Shown here: positions 11,401 to 25,620 of the stretch, piece by piece | Layout: each line of letters opens with the position of its first letter | Numbering within the stretch: position 1 is the first letter of the stretch | NCBI RefSeq assembly: GCF_016802725.1 | Contig: NC_052664.1 | Span: 28,785,275 to 28,849,274, forward strand | Direction: 5' to 3' | From: Solenopsis invicta | Lineage: Eukaryota > Arthropoda > Insecta > Hymenoptera > Formicidae | DNA length: 64,000 nt | Program-made: the position numbers and the translations under genes | Notes under the pieces: generated by a model | Told to the model about the DNA's origin: nothing | The model's database searches: none | Seen by the model: only the letters and a program-made list of their open reading frames with translations

Positions 11401-14400
11401 CAAGTGGTATAATTACAATTAATGCAGACGATAACAAGGCACACATCTAGCAGTTTAATCAAGGAAACAGACAAGAATCTTTCTACGGCGGGGCGGCTAC
11501 GTAGCGTAACGCGCTTCATGTTAACACGGATCTGGCGCATGCAAGATCTGACCGTATCGTACAAACAGTGTAACAATATTTCACGAGTCAATCGCGGGAT
11601 TCCCTGGTGATTGCTTTTAATTCGATGGTTCAAACTCCTCGATGGACGTGGGGAGGAAAAAAAGAACTTGTGGTACGTGCGCAAAACAAATATGCAAATT
11701 TCGAGATACTTCGTGATGAATTCGCCGAAGTGCTGACCTGCCGAGTGGTTTCCACTGACTGAACATTTTCATCGCGAACGAATTGTTGTGTAGAATGTGA
11801 GTCTGTTTCAGGACACGTTGCACGATTCGGATGAAATGTTTTTCTATGCGAAGCGTTCGTCGCAACAGCTTCCACCGACAGTACAGACGTATGAGACCAA
11901 TATTGATTAATAGGAAGAAAATTTTACAATCTATTCAAAGGAAAGGCACAGAAAGGTGGAGCTGATCCCGGAGCAATTCCGAGTTTCTTGTTCGAAACAA
12001 GAGCTCCAAATATTGTAAAGAAATTCATATAATAGGAGAATTGGTTAGTTTAAACCGTTTTTTTTTCACGCGTTTTTTTGCTACGTCATGACTCCCCAAA
12101 ATAATATCAGTCCTGTATGGTTAAAACTAAGGGAATAAAAGCAAAGTACATAAGGATTGTTACTGTTGTATTTACAACGTGAAATCGCAAGTAGCAATCA
12201 CGTATGGATTGCTATTACAAGCGGACGTGATCAAAAGAAACGAATGGACTACTTGGGTTTTTCACACATGACCAGAAATTAAATATAAAAATCGCAAACG
12301 ACTCAATATCCGCTTGGTCTTCCTTCTTTGTGCATTTCATTCTTATATTTTACTGCGTTACGATTTTCATATTTACTACTCATAGCCTTGGGTACAATTC
12401 GTACGAATTCGGGAACGGTAGTTCGGGAACGGGAAGTATTCGAAAAATGTAAATTCAAACGGATAATAGAATAGAATGGAGTATACTCGACGGTATACTC
12501 GGAACACGGATGAACATACCACTCGTGAGTTCGAGTCGTTTGTTCGGGAATCTCGCGACCGCGATGCGATAGTACTCTTTTCCAAGATGTCACCGGCCGA
12601 GAGAAGAATTTGAATTGTACAAGCGATAAGGAATCGATGCAATCGATTTTCGTAGCTCGCTCGACCATAACGACGACGTCGCTCATCGCTGCTGCAACGG
12701 GCTTCTGTGCAAAAAGCACCAACTCGTGGGAGAATAACGGGGGTGGGGGTGGGGCAGGGGTGCGGGCGGATTGGTAGGACGATCCATTGTGTATCAGAGC
12801 CCTACCTGGGTAACGTTGGTGCTCCTTATTGGTATTACCCTCCTGAACAAAGTGACTGAAGAGGACCGTGGCGTCGCTCATGGCTTGCTCCGTCATGATT
12901 CTGAGGGACAGCATGAGGCCGGAATGGCTCCTATCGGCCGGCAGATTCGTCACCTCGAGCATTCTCGGCGTCAGACTTGATGCGGACGCCAGCAGATGTC
13001 TGGTGTCGGCGTCGAAGACTTGGAGTACGTAGATGGCCGTGTTCGCATCGACGTACTCGCTCTCGGCACAGCTCACTCGCACGGTCGTCCGACTCTCCTC
13101 CCGGATCGTGCAATTCTCCGGCGAGGGTGGTTGCGCCAGCTTTTCACCTGCTACCGGAAGTGGCACAACACACCAGCCTCAGCCTTCGTCTAACTCGAGA
13201 GCGCGGGGGATGGTTTCCGGAGGGGAGGGGAGTCGAAGGTGGCTCCGACGGTAACGCGAGGTCGAGAGTCGTTTTACGAGTAGGGAACAATGACGTGACG
13301 TACAATGAATAAATAGTTATGAAGATTTACGATTGGATAATAGCGATGCCTGGTAAGCTTGTATTGAGCAATAAACTTTGGGATAATCGGCGAGCTCGTG
13401 TCATGTTACAAGTAAAGAGAAACTGAACGAACAAGCAATTAGAAGTGTTCTCATTTGTAGATCTGAGAAACTGAAGGGTTTATTTTTTTGGAAATTAGCA
13501 CTTAAGATTTTGTCATAAAGAAAAAATTCAATCGCAGGCGATGTCTTCTTTTCATGAATTTCCCAATAAGAGATACGCATCAAGATTATCGATATTCAAA
13601 TATCTCGAAACTGAAGAACATATTTTTATATAAAATCACAAAGAACAGAGTTTCTCTTAGCATACATAATCATTCCTTTCCTTCAAACATTGTCATAAAT
13701 TTCGTCAATTATATTTTGCACACGGTTATATAATATTTCTTGAACATTTTCCAATTAAAACGATCAAACTCTCTTAATCAAAGCGATAAAAATAAAATAG
13801 TTACAAGATCGACGTATTTTTATATTAGAACATATCAAATCATCTGTAAAAATAATTATTAAAGATAATCGACATAACGATTGAACGGAACAGCTCGTAT
13901 TCGAAAATATCCACGCGTTCGTTAATGTCTCTATCCGTTGCGGTTGTCAAAAACATTTGTCCACAATTTATACTTATAATGGATCAATTAATTTTAAATT
14001 TTATAGACGGGTCTTAAATTTATTTTCGAAGATTGATGGACCGTGAAAATAATTGGAATTTTTCGCTCGTCGTAAATTACGGCAATACCATCGAGGAATC
14101 GTCAAGATATGTACACCTGAATGAACGGAGCTTAATCAGTCATAATATTGCCCGCCATAATGCGTCCTCGCGTTTCCGCGAGCTCGATGGCGCGCGATCT
14201 CTTCGAGAGAGCTCGATCACGCCGACGGATTTCCATGAAATGTGCCAATCGTTCGTCACGCTGCACACCGACGTATTTTAATGCAAAACGTCAAAATGCA
14301 ATCGATACCTGCCAGTCATCAAACGAGACGAACCGTATTCGTGCGCGTATTTTTGTCATTTTTATCGCCTCGAAAGCTGCCATTCGATGGCGTGCAGTCG

Positions 14401-17400
14401 TTTAACGCAGCCTACAGCTTTTATATTGTACGAGCAAAGTGTATCTCCTTCAAATGTCCAAATCGAATTCAAATTTCAACGATACATGAAAAATCCACAC
14501 GTTCGCTTTTCATTAATGTACAGCTCTCCGTCTTCGTAGCACAAGAAAAATTCCGGACTCGCGTTTGCGCTCGCTTCCTTCCCGTCGACACGGTTCGTGG
14601 AACAGAGTTTGATTAAATATTTTAGAAGCTTACACACCTAATATATAGGAATCGAAAACAAAACCAAAATTGTGTATGGCGCTTTCGTGCTTTCTTTCTT
14701 TCCTTCCTTTATCTCTTTTCATAAGGGCAGCGCGTATCGGCCAGGTCTTGTTAGTTCAGGCGGCGGGCGGCGGGATCGGATATAAATCGGGCGAGAGTAG
14801 CGTAAGGAACGGCGATTTGTAACGAAGGAGGGTCAGCTGACGCGAAATACGGAAAGCCTTTTATAGTCTGGTTTACCCCTATCTCGGATCCGCTGCAGCC
14901 CAGGCCGCAGTGGAGCGGATAAACGACGAAGCCGACGGGTTCCGCAGCCGCCTATTAGCCGCGCATTATTAACGCGCGTAACACCGCTTAACGTCTGTCT
15001 ACGTGCCATCCACGGGTTAATCGTGAGCAATTAGTTAGAAGAATGTGGCGGAGCGGACCGGGGTCGCCGACGCTTAAATTAGGCCGAGAAATTTGTTTAA
15101 TGAGGTTACAGCGTAAAGTTACCGCCGAAAATGCAGCTCCCGTGACGCGGATGAATTTCGAAGCACAGGCTAAAGTGCACCCTAACAAAATTCTTGTGCC
15201 TTCCTTCGAGCGATCCGATTAAAAGGTTTGTAATTTGCACTTCGATTTTATTTTAACTAAAACACTTAGTATTGAAGAATAGGATGCATTAAATGGAAAT
15301 AGGGAAAAGTTGCTGAATGCGTATCGCTCATTTAAAAATTCTCTCATCAATATTTTACATTTTTAATACTAACAATTAATATAAGCAACGTTTAGTAATA
15401 AAAATATGAAATAAATGAGAAATGAAGGACGATAGAGAAAAATTTAACAGGTCACATCCTATTTTACGCTTCACGCAGAAAATTTTAAAAAATTAAATAC
15501 AGCTGATATTAATTTTTAATAATTTTAAGTTGGTAATAATATAATGTAATTTTATACTAAATTTTTATATTTTTATAAAAGATTTATTGTAGATTATTTT
15601 ATTGTTTATTGTGGTATATTTTTATTTATTATAAAGATTAAATCAACATTTTTATAAAATTCATCAAGTTTTCTTTATCGTACCACCACAAATTTTATTA
15701 CAATAAATAAATACTAATGAAAGAGTGATAAATGATACTAGTAAAACTAATAATTGATATGAATAAAAATAAGTCAATTAAAAAAATAAATTCAAGCTAA
15801 TTTGATTTCGACGTCCTTATTTTTCATTACTGTTATTTATTAATTTAAATATTAGATTTTTTTAGATCAATTATTAATAAAATAAGTGTTAGTTAATTAA
15901 TTTCTTCATATTTTTAATTATTTTAATCTATAAATTCGATACTTTCTAAAGTGCAATTTACACAATCGATTATTTACATCGTATATTTGCAGCATATCAC
16001 ATAATAAAATAATAAATTAATTTGTTATTGATGAAAGGTTAAACATCGTTAACAAGTATCTGAGACATCAAGTTTCAATGTTTATTTGTGTTTATATAAA
16101 AATAAACAAATCATTGCCAAATGGAAAATATAATAAAAAATAATTTAATGGAGTACGCATTCGGCTGCTCTCCTCTACATATGCTTAAAAAGAGTTTATC
16201 TTTTCATTAATTTACGTCGGATTCGTGTGAAATAGATGTTTGTGCTGATAAATAATTATCAACGAGCTCTGATAAATAAAAGATTTATAACGAGATTTTC
16301 TTCAGGGGAAAGAAACAACAAAGTAGATTTACCTTTTCGAGACAGCTTGTGTATAATATTGATGCGTGCAATTATTACTATCTTGGTTATTTCGCCTTTG
16401 AATCATCAATATCAATTATCATCGATAGAAATAGAAAGGTACGAAACGGTCATTGATGACGAGCGATCATGCGCCGGTGTCGGTATACATCTAATTGCGT
16501 ACATTTCATAAATATTGTACGGTCTGCTACGATCTCGATGCAATTCTCTACACGTAACTCTAATACGCTTACAGCTTCACATGACATACGTGTGCTTTGA
16601 TTGAAGTAAAGAGATAATACACCGCCATAATGCCGAATAAACGCGGTTTCGGACGGATCCAATATCATCGTAACTCGCAAAAAATGTATATTTTTCAGAC
16701 GACTACGTTATACATGGCGAAAAAGTTTCATATACATAATGCATATATTCTGGGAATGTACTATATTACTGAAACATGATTCCATTTGCTTCTGCACAAC
16801 ATTCGTACACGAAAAGCTAATAAACACCGTTGTTGAAATATTTTGTAATCAGATTTTTTGCGACGCTGAACGAATGTTAAAAATATAGAGCCCTGTCGAA
16901 TACTGAGATGCATTAAAAAAGTGTCGGATTATTACAAAATTTAGAAAGAAAAAAATGCTTTCTTCAAGCAGTTTCCATTAAAATTTGTTAGGACATTTCC
17001 AAGTATATCTTTACAATTGAACTGCGGCTTATTCGATCTGTTAGTATCTTGAAACAGAAATATTACATGAATTTCTTTCTAAGAGGAATAATAAAATTAC
17101 GTCAAAATATTATATAATCATACGTAATTTAATAAATACTATACTTTCTTTGAAAAAAAAAAAAATATATATATATCTATTATTGTATAAAATTCATTAT
17201 GATTAGTTTTAGTTACAAAGCTTATATTTACTTGTCCTCAAATAGATCTTGAGCGTAGCGAGTCGCTCTACGAGGAAGTTGTAAGACATACGTTGGCAGG
17301 ATAATAGAAGATCAACTAAAACAGTTGTGCTTTATAACTTGTCGCTGTGAACATGAGTTCGTCATTAAAATTAATGAATATTCTACGTCTATCCTTATAT

Positions 17401-20400
17401 CGAACAACCTTGCTTAATTGTTCTTCATCTATATTAAATTATGAATTACGTTTCTATCGCGGGAAGGGGGAGAATCGAATTCCATTATAAACTTGTTACT
17501 GATTCAAACTTTTCCGTATATATCCTGTAGTTGTTTGTCTAACTCCGGGCGGTAATGAGGAATATCTAGTACAAACTGTCTGGATGATCTCGCGCGAATC
17601 AACACAAATGCACGATAATATGGGCCGTGAGCGCGTAATATACTCGTGAACTTTCATGCGGCCACTCAAAAAGCCGCTGAAATCGAGTTACGATGTTATT
17701 GCACGAGAGAGGATCAACATGTTCACACGAGCTCTACGATGCAAGGCCGTGCAGCGTAGCGAACAGTGCTCAAAATATTAGATCGATTCATAAGCAATAT
17801 CCGTCTACGATGCTTCCTTTATATTCCACTTTCCGTTCATATTCCCGCATGCATTTACGACACATTCGTCGTTTTACACAGCGCGGTGGCGAAGTATACG
17901 GGCGGTATTGTTACGGTATTGGCGCGATCGGTAGATACGAGAACGAGCGACTACTCGATAAACTACTGACAATGAGTCTACTACGTTGAGATTGAGAAAA
18001 TCTCTCACCGATGGGGAGGGAAGTATAATTAGAAAATTACTTGGGCGATGTTTAAAAATGTCCCTGACATAGTACAAATCTAAATCAAACGTGTGTGAAG
18101 TTAAAGTTATCTTTAATATATTTTTTTTCCATAAATATTAGAGATTCACAAAAATAGCATATGCATAGAAAAGTAGAAAAATATTTTTGAAACAGTGGAC
18201 AAAATATTCAAGAAATATTCAAATTTTTAAATAATCTATCGTTAATATTTTTGTATTATTAGTATTATCATTGTTATTGTTAGCGTTAATATTTATTGCA
18301 GCTCTATCTACATATAATCAGAATTTCACTCGAAGCGCAAAGCTCCTTAAAACTCCGCAGAACATTCCGTTCGAGTCTCTACCTCTAACGATACCGCACC
18401 ACTTCGGAATGCTTCGCGTTGTTCGAAGCTTACTTATGAATCGTCTGGCAAACACATGGTGAACGATTTAATCGCGGATCGACTCACGATCGATCATTCT
18501 CTCAGTTCGGTTGTTCGCGGCCGGACGACTCACCTGTTCGCCTCTCAGGGAGATTCAGGGTGGTGGCGCGAAAATGCACGGTTTCGCTGCGACCTTTGGC
18601 GTTAGTGGAGTAAATGGAAACCTCGTAGTTGCTGCCAGGATCCAGATTGCTGACGGAGAAAACGGGCACCTTGCTCGTCTGGTTGTAGACGGTCGTGGGG
18701 CCACTGCCGCCGCCGCCGCCGCCGCCGCCGTTCTTGCCGGGCTCACGGTCCACCTGCATGGTGAACTTTTGCGGCAGGCCGCCGTCAAAGCCCTCTATGC
18801 ATTCCACGTAGATCGAGTCGGTGGTTTGATTTAACAAGGAGCAGTTGTGCGGCGTGTCCGGGCGGCCTGTTGGATTTCGCGCGCGATCAGCGTCAGTGCC
18901 GGACACGATTCTACGTGCCGATTAGCGACGTAATTAGCGAACATGAATGAATGCTTAATTGGCGAATTTGAAAGGTATCCTATGTTACCGCAGAGAGAAT
19001 ATCTGGCCCGAGATGGAAGTGATCCCGCAAACGAACATGATGGCGGAAATTGTTTGTGGTGAGAACCGTGCTAATTAAATTAAATACGTAATTATATCTG
19101 GTTTAGAAATGTAATTTGATTAGATTAAAATTGATCAATCGAGAGGCAATGTTTTTATCTACTTTTACAATATTTATTTTACCTCTGTGTTGTGCGTACA
19201 TTTAGAAAAGAAAATTTGATATGACAGAATTGACTTTAAACGATCGAGAGAAAGAACGTTATTATATATCCACTTACTATCACAACGCTCTTTTTATTTA
19301 TACGAGCGGGGCTGTATACGTTTAAAGATCACTTTAAAAGCGTTCTCCGCAAAACAATTGTCTATTTTAGATGACAATGAAGCTTTCAAAAAAGCTGCTG
19401 ACAGAGCAACTGTCTCATGCGCGCTTCTAGATTAATCGCCTCTCATCGGCCGATATACGAGTTCAGTTTGAATTTTCGTTTTTGTTCGAGCGGTACTCAA
19501 ATTGACATGTCCCTTTTACGCAATGTTCACTTTAATGACGGTTTTTTATTGCACGGTCCAGTAGTTTAGTGCCAAGCGAAGTACTAAAATACGTTTGTCA
19601 CGTATTGATGCGCTCGTCTACGATCTACCTCGACTTTTACGAACCAGGAAGATCTCCTATGGCGGAGATCTTCTTCCGCGATGTGTGCAAAAATGCTTGC
19701 ATGCTCCCTTAACCCATTTGCACGTGAATCTTTATGCTCACTACGGCGATAAAAATGTAGCGATATTTCTTTTCAATGTTTTGCGCGAATTTCGAGCACG
19801 AATTTTCCTGATAAACTGCATTACGCTATACTAAATTGATTTTCTGGATGCAAAACCGCGCACTGATACATGCTAATAATTCGAGATGCATAATTTTTGA
19901 ATCGCACTCGCGGGACGTTTACTTATAGAAAATGTTGATATGAAAAAATCATAATAAAAGTTACGATGACTTGCGACTTTTCCAATATTTCACGAGCGTA
20001 TCTGAAGGCAGTTCTTTTGTCGAGTACAAAGCTACATCGGTGCATTAATAATATGATATAGCTCAATACGAACTGCGATCGTAACAAGTTTGTTAAAGAG
20101 CTGATAATATTAATAAAAAATTTATAAATACATATGTTCAATGCTTACAAAACATCGCAATTCTCTTGTCATCATGTGATAACAAACAAATGTAAATGTA
20201 AAATAATAATAACGGTAACATGCAGGTACAGGTGTATTGTTTTAACCCGGCTGGTTGGTTCATGCCTCTGAATTTGTTCAGGCATGTTTTTTTTTCTTAT
20301 TTTAAATAATCCTTTTAGTTCTCTGTACCTTTATATTAACAACTACTGATCCATTCTTCAATATTTTGAAAATAAAGTATAACCAGCAAAAAATTCGACG

Positions 20401-23400
20401 AGCACGTTGAGATTTATTCAAGTTACATCGAGTTCTTCTTCCGGTTTATCGAGATGCCGATAATTCGATGAAAACGCAGTGAATTGCAGAACGCGTTGCA
20501 TTTATAATTCACCGGACGTCGGATGGTAGTGTTTCGACGATAAGAAGAGTAAATGTATCGAATCTATCGCGAATGCGCTTTTCAAGAGTTTCGGAACGGC
20601 ACAACATTCGTCTACTAAAATCGATTGCTGTACTCTAAAAAGTCGTGTCGCAGCTGCGATGTCATCGAAAGATTTATCTGTCTTCGTTCTATTTGATTTA
20701 TTCACTTACACGACGACGACGATGTTAATATCAGCGATTGCAGAGTCATATCAAAAATATCAAACGTTACATCATTTATGTACATGTAATTTATGTAATT
20801 TGCATGTTTACGTTTCGACTCAATCGCGCTTCAAAAAATTCAAATGCACAAGACTCGATTACGATTCAATTTCAGAAAATACGTTCCGTTTATTGTGTTA
20901 TTTAATTATGCCACTTTAGACATTTGCATATGATATAGTTTTGCGGAAATTATTAATTACATCGTAATATTATTGGTTTCAAAACACGTTGTGCAGCAAT
21001 TACAATATAAAATGACACATTTCATTACGGTATATTCAAGCGTGAAAATTTTAGCGCGTCTACGTTTTAATAACTCTTTACTTTCGGTACCGACGCGACG
21101 CGACGTGACGCGACGCGGAGATAAATCGCTTATATGAGGAGCGCGTAAATGAGTCTAAAAGATCGCTGCGTAAATATTTCTTGTCAAATCGATTGTAGTG
21201 AAGAGGAGCGCGCGAATTGCGAGGACATCGGGAGACGTATGTGGGCTAGATCCAAAGCAATTTTTCAGAAGCTCAATGAGGTCGAGCACTTACCAGCTGG
21301 CACGATATGGTAGACGCACGGCTCGAGCTGAGTGCCCTGGTCATTGCTGCCCCAGCAAAGGAGAGTGCCATAGTCCAGCTCGGTCATCGGTGTGTAGGAG
21401 GCTGTCGAGCGAGTACGGTCACTCGTGACGTGCGCCTGAGCTATGTCCACCGCTTCCATTGTATTATTGAATTTCCAGGTGAACGATACTTCCGGCGGGT
21501 TCGCCTCCAGTTCGCAGGGGATTCTCGTGGTCTCCTGTCGCGCCACGCCGAATACCTTCGTCTGGCCAGGCTGACATACCGGCACGACTGAAAATGTAAA
21601 TGTTGGTTCGTGCCGTGAGAATGTGAGCTTCGCTTCGCGCGAGTTTATCGTGTGCGAAAGCATCGTCGCCACGATAAACGTTATTTGATGGCACGAGAAC
21701 GCGATATGTGTTTCGATTATGCGACAAGCGTCGATTATTGAATTTTAATAACTTTGAGCAAGTACGTGGCTAAAAGAGGACATGTGTGATCAATGCAACG
21801 ATCCTTGCTGCTGTTGTCCAATCATCAAAGATAATAATAATGAAAATTGCGAATTTTATATCAAACTATCAATCAATAAAAATTATTTAGAATGAATTAA
21901 AAAAATGAAATACAGCAGAGTCCAGATATTCTTCATTTATCTGAGAAGAATCTATTATCATATTTGAATAACGTAATACTTGATTAATTGCTGAATTAAT
22001 TAACGATCTTTAAAGTTGAACGAGCAGTTGGCGTCTGCTTCACGCTGAGTGTTCTCCATCTAACGTTGGATGCATCCAGTAACATGATTAGATCTTTTCA
22101 TCGGTGGTCTGTATTGAGGAATGATCGACACGTAGATTCTAGTATACGTCGAAGTTTAATACGATTATTAAGCACTACCCGTAATTAAGCATTAACGATG
22201 GAATTCATGTTCCTGCACCATTCCCGAGTTTCGTGTCAACCTCAGTCGACACGGTATCTGATATCGCCGTAATATACATAATACGCAATATACATGTATA
22301 TATCCTGTAATCTACATATTGCAATAGTGCGCCATTAGTAGAGCATGTCTTCATTGTTCGGGGGGCAGGCTGGGGGGCATTCGCGTACATGTTCTTCGCT
22401 GTTTTCCACCGTTATATTCCCCATCGGGAAACGGTTACCAACGTCGTTTCACAATTCACGGCAACTGAAAGTACATTGTTACTCACTCTGTAAGAAAATA
22501 AGCTTCCGGCAGCACGCCGCAGGAAAAAAAGAAGAGGGAACGCATTCTCGAGTACTTTGCGAACTATTCGCGCAGTGGTTCGCAAATAAAGAAACTGCAT
22601 AAGTACGTTTAAGATACTCCTACTAGAGCGCATACACCTTTCTCTATCGCAATATGAAAATAAGTGATAGAAGTGATGATGAAGTTTTACATCTTCTATC
22701 GAAATGAACTTTATGCTTTATACTTGGGTTATGTATTAGAAAAGAAAGATTTACGTATAATATGAGAATGCTCCGCAAGGTCCACGATCCATGATTTGTC
22801 TCGTAAAACTGTCGTTAAAATCAAGTTACAGTTCTTTGCTTAGGTTATTACGCAACCGGATGCATTCGAGGGCGTTCATCAACGACTCGGAGCGTGCGAT
22901 CGATCGTTATCTCCGGTAGTATCTGCAATTGACATTCACTTCCACGAACGAAAGAAGATATTCGGTGTAAGCTGACAAAGGATCCCCTGCGACCTCGACT
23001 CAGGACGGAAGTCTAGTCCGTCTCGTCTGAAAATTCAATAATACTTTGGACGTGGAAGTGGAGAGCCGTAGAGCATGCGGGATATCCGGCGCACATATAG
23101 AGACTAGACCCTTCATTGATTAGATCAGTCATAAAATTCCGGACGGTATCCGCTGCCTGCGTATTGCATCCCCTTTGTACTTTGCACAGTTGTCGAAAGA
23201 AGTCCGATCTTGGGGATGCTTGGAATGTTCTGGATAGCGTCTTCCTGTCCGTACGTTGCACGAGGTTATACGAAAGACGGAGACCTTTGTCGTCTTACGG
23301 CGATCGTTGAAAAATATCTTAAGGATGTTATAAGGTTGCAATAAAGGTCATGAGTTGGAGCGTTACGCGATTATGTGATAGGAAAGCGTATTCGCCTTTT

Positions 23401-25572
23401 GTGACAAACGCGATTTCGTATTTCTCCGTCTATGCAGATATCGTGCGGCACGTATGTGCGCCCTGCAATTCATTGGAACGTTAATGTATCAGAATCTTTC
23501 AAATCGGAATCATTTATTTTATTATACATAGACTCTTCATGTATTCGATAAGAAGAGGGATTAAAATTTACAAAATAGAAATATATTAGTAAAATGAAAT
23601 TTATTGTATAATAAATTCAAAGGGCATTTTCCTAAAACGCCCTGATGGAGATGCCGCATTATAATCATTGTCCGTTAGAAATAATGTGCATAAAATTAAT
23701 AATAAGTTGGAACAGATAGATATCTGTTTTTCTTATTTAAAAGATATAAGAAGGAATGTGCATATTCATCTGGAATGTATTTGCTAAAATTAATAAGCAA
23801 TAATGGGCTTTATAAATGATTGATCGAACACTGTGTGTATCAATCACTTATCATAACGTCTCTCACTTGGAACTCTTTCATCCGCTCCGACTAACATGAA
23901 AATGTTAAGAAAGAACGAGCCATTTCGAGTATATGTTGCACTCCGCACTGTAACACTCGAAAATATGTATGAACTTGGAAATAAATTAATATAAAAGTTT
24001 GTCGCGAAAAATTTCGAATGTTCAGGATCACGAAGAACTTACGGAATACATCGGCGAAATGGACTTACATAACATAACGCTGCGAATGCAAAGTGCAGAT
24101 TTTTACATCCAAATTCTCGATGGTGGTTACACTCGACGCATACACGCGATTGTCGTATATTCCTGCTGTTTTTAAGAAATGCATTGACCTTCCGGGCTAG
24201 GAGAGAAGACTTACTTCAATAATTCTATTGTCTCGGTGTGAAACAGAATGCTTCTGTCTACTTTCTGATGAAAGCGTGCGTCGAGGACGAGTACGTCGCG
24301 GAAACACAGAACGTGTATCGCGATCGATGAGGTCGAGGCATTGACAATAACCAATTAATGCCGGTCATTAAGCATCAGTGACAGATCGCTCATGCCAAGC
24401 GTCCGTGCCAGCTATCGAAATGATATCTGCACCGTGTATGCATAATTCAACGGGCCGCAATATCGGCCGCGTCGTGAAAAATGCACGTCGATCTGTCGCG
24501 CGTGGGTCGCATGGACATACGCGTTGAAGCGAAGTGTGTAGAGAAGGGGAGGAAGGGAGGTTTGCTTTTTGTGTTCTATTTGGGAGGATTCGGACGGTCC
24601 ATCTCGATTATCTACGAGAGCGAATCAACGTGAGGTACAACGTATCCTAAACATTTCGCGTCGGTAGAGATATTTTCATCCCAAACATGTCTGATTGGAA
24701 GATTCTTGTAGCTTGTAGTTTATACGCAAAAACTCTGATTCGGAATTGATTTGTTTCTTTTAATCATTCTTTTCTCACTGCGCGATATGTAATCTTGCCG
24801 TACATATAATTTATCTACCAAATAATTCTTTTCCTATACAATATATAATCTCATCTCTTTCATGTTTTGTTTTTCTTTGACCTTCTGCAAGTCAGATAGA
24901 AAAAATCAAGATGGCAAACCATGTTGATCTTTTGACAGTGGAATTACTGTTGTACGAAATTAATTGTAATTATGGTGAAACATATACAATACTAATTTAA
25001 TACAACAGTAATTCCACTGTTATAATATCGATTCTTCTTCCTTAAGAATAAAAATAAAAATAAAATAAATAGAATAAACTCTTTAATCTTTTAAAACGAG
25101 AAAACGAGAAAGAACAAGTCATAGGAGTTAAATCCTGTTGCTGGGGTATATGTCACACCTCACCTAGTTCACCGAGAGTCAATAAAATTCTAACGAAAAA
25201 TGTTGACAATTTTAGGTTGAAGCCTTAAAAGAAAATGACATTTTAAGTGTATGCACATTATGATTCTTCGTTCAGTTATTTCTAATTTCAGTCTTCAGAT
25301 TTTGGAGAAAGTTTAATTTACTACAGTTCACGTGTGTAACGATAATTATAGTTTCGAAACAGTTAAGGTACTTAATAATATAGGGAACGAAGAATATCTT
25401 CTCTATGTGCATAGAGTAGATTTAATTTCAAATAAGAGTTTAACACCCAAAAACACCTTCATGCGAATGTAATGTATACGCGTGCTATTTATTTAACTGG
25501 AAGCAGGACGTCTTGTTATTACGTGAACGCTTAACAAACTTCTCTTGCTCTTAGGAGAGTAAAATTACATTC

Positions 25573-25620
<48 letters not shown>

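Noticed and set aside
12303..12805. Continuation of exon k's open frame on the minus strand to a 287-residue reading frame
   Set aside because: A consensus-like donor (GTAGGG) ends the FN3-like part at 12806; beyond it the peptide loses domain pattern, so it is intron read-through.
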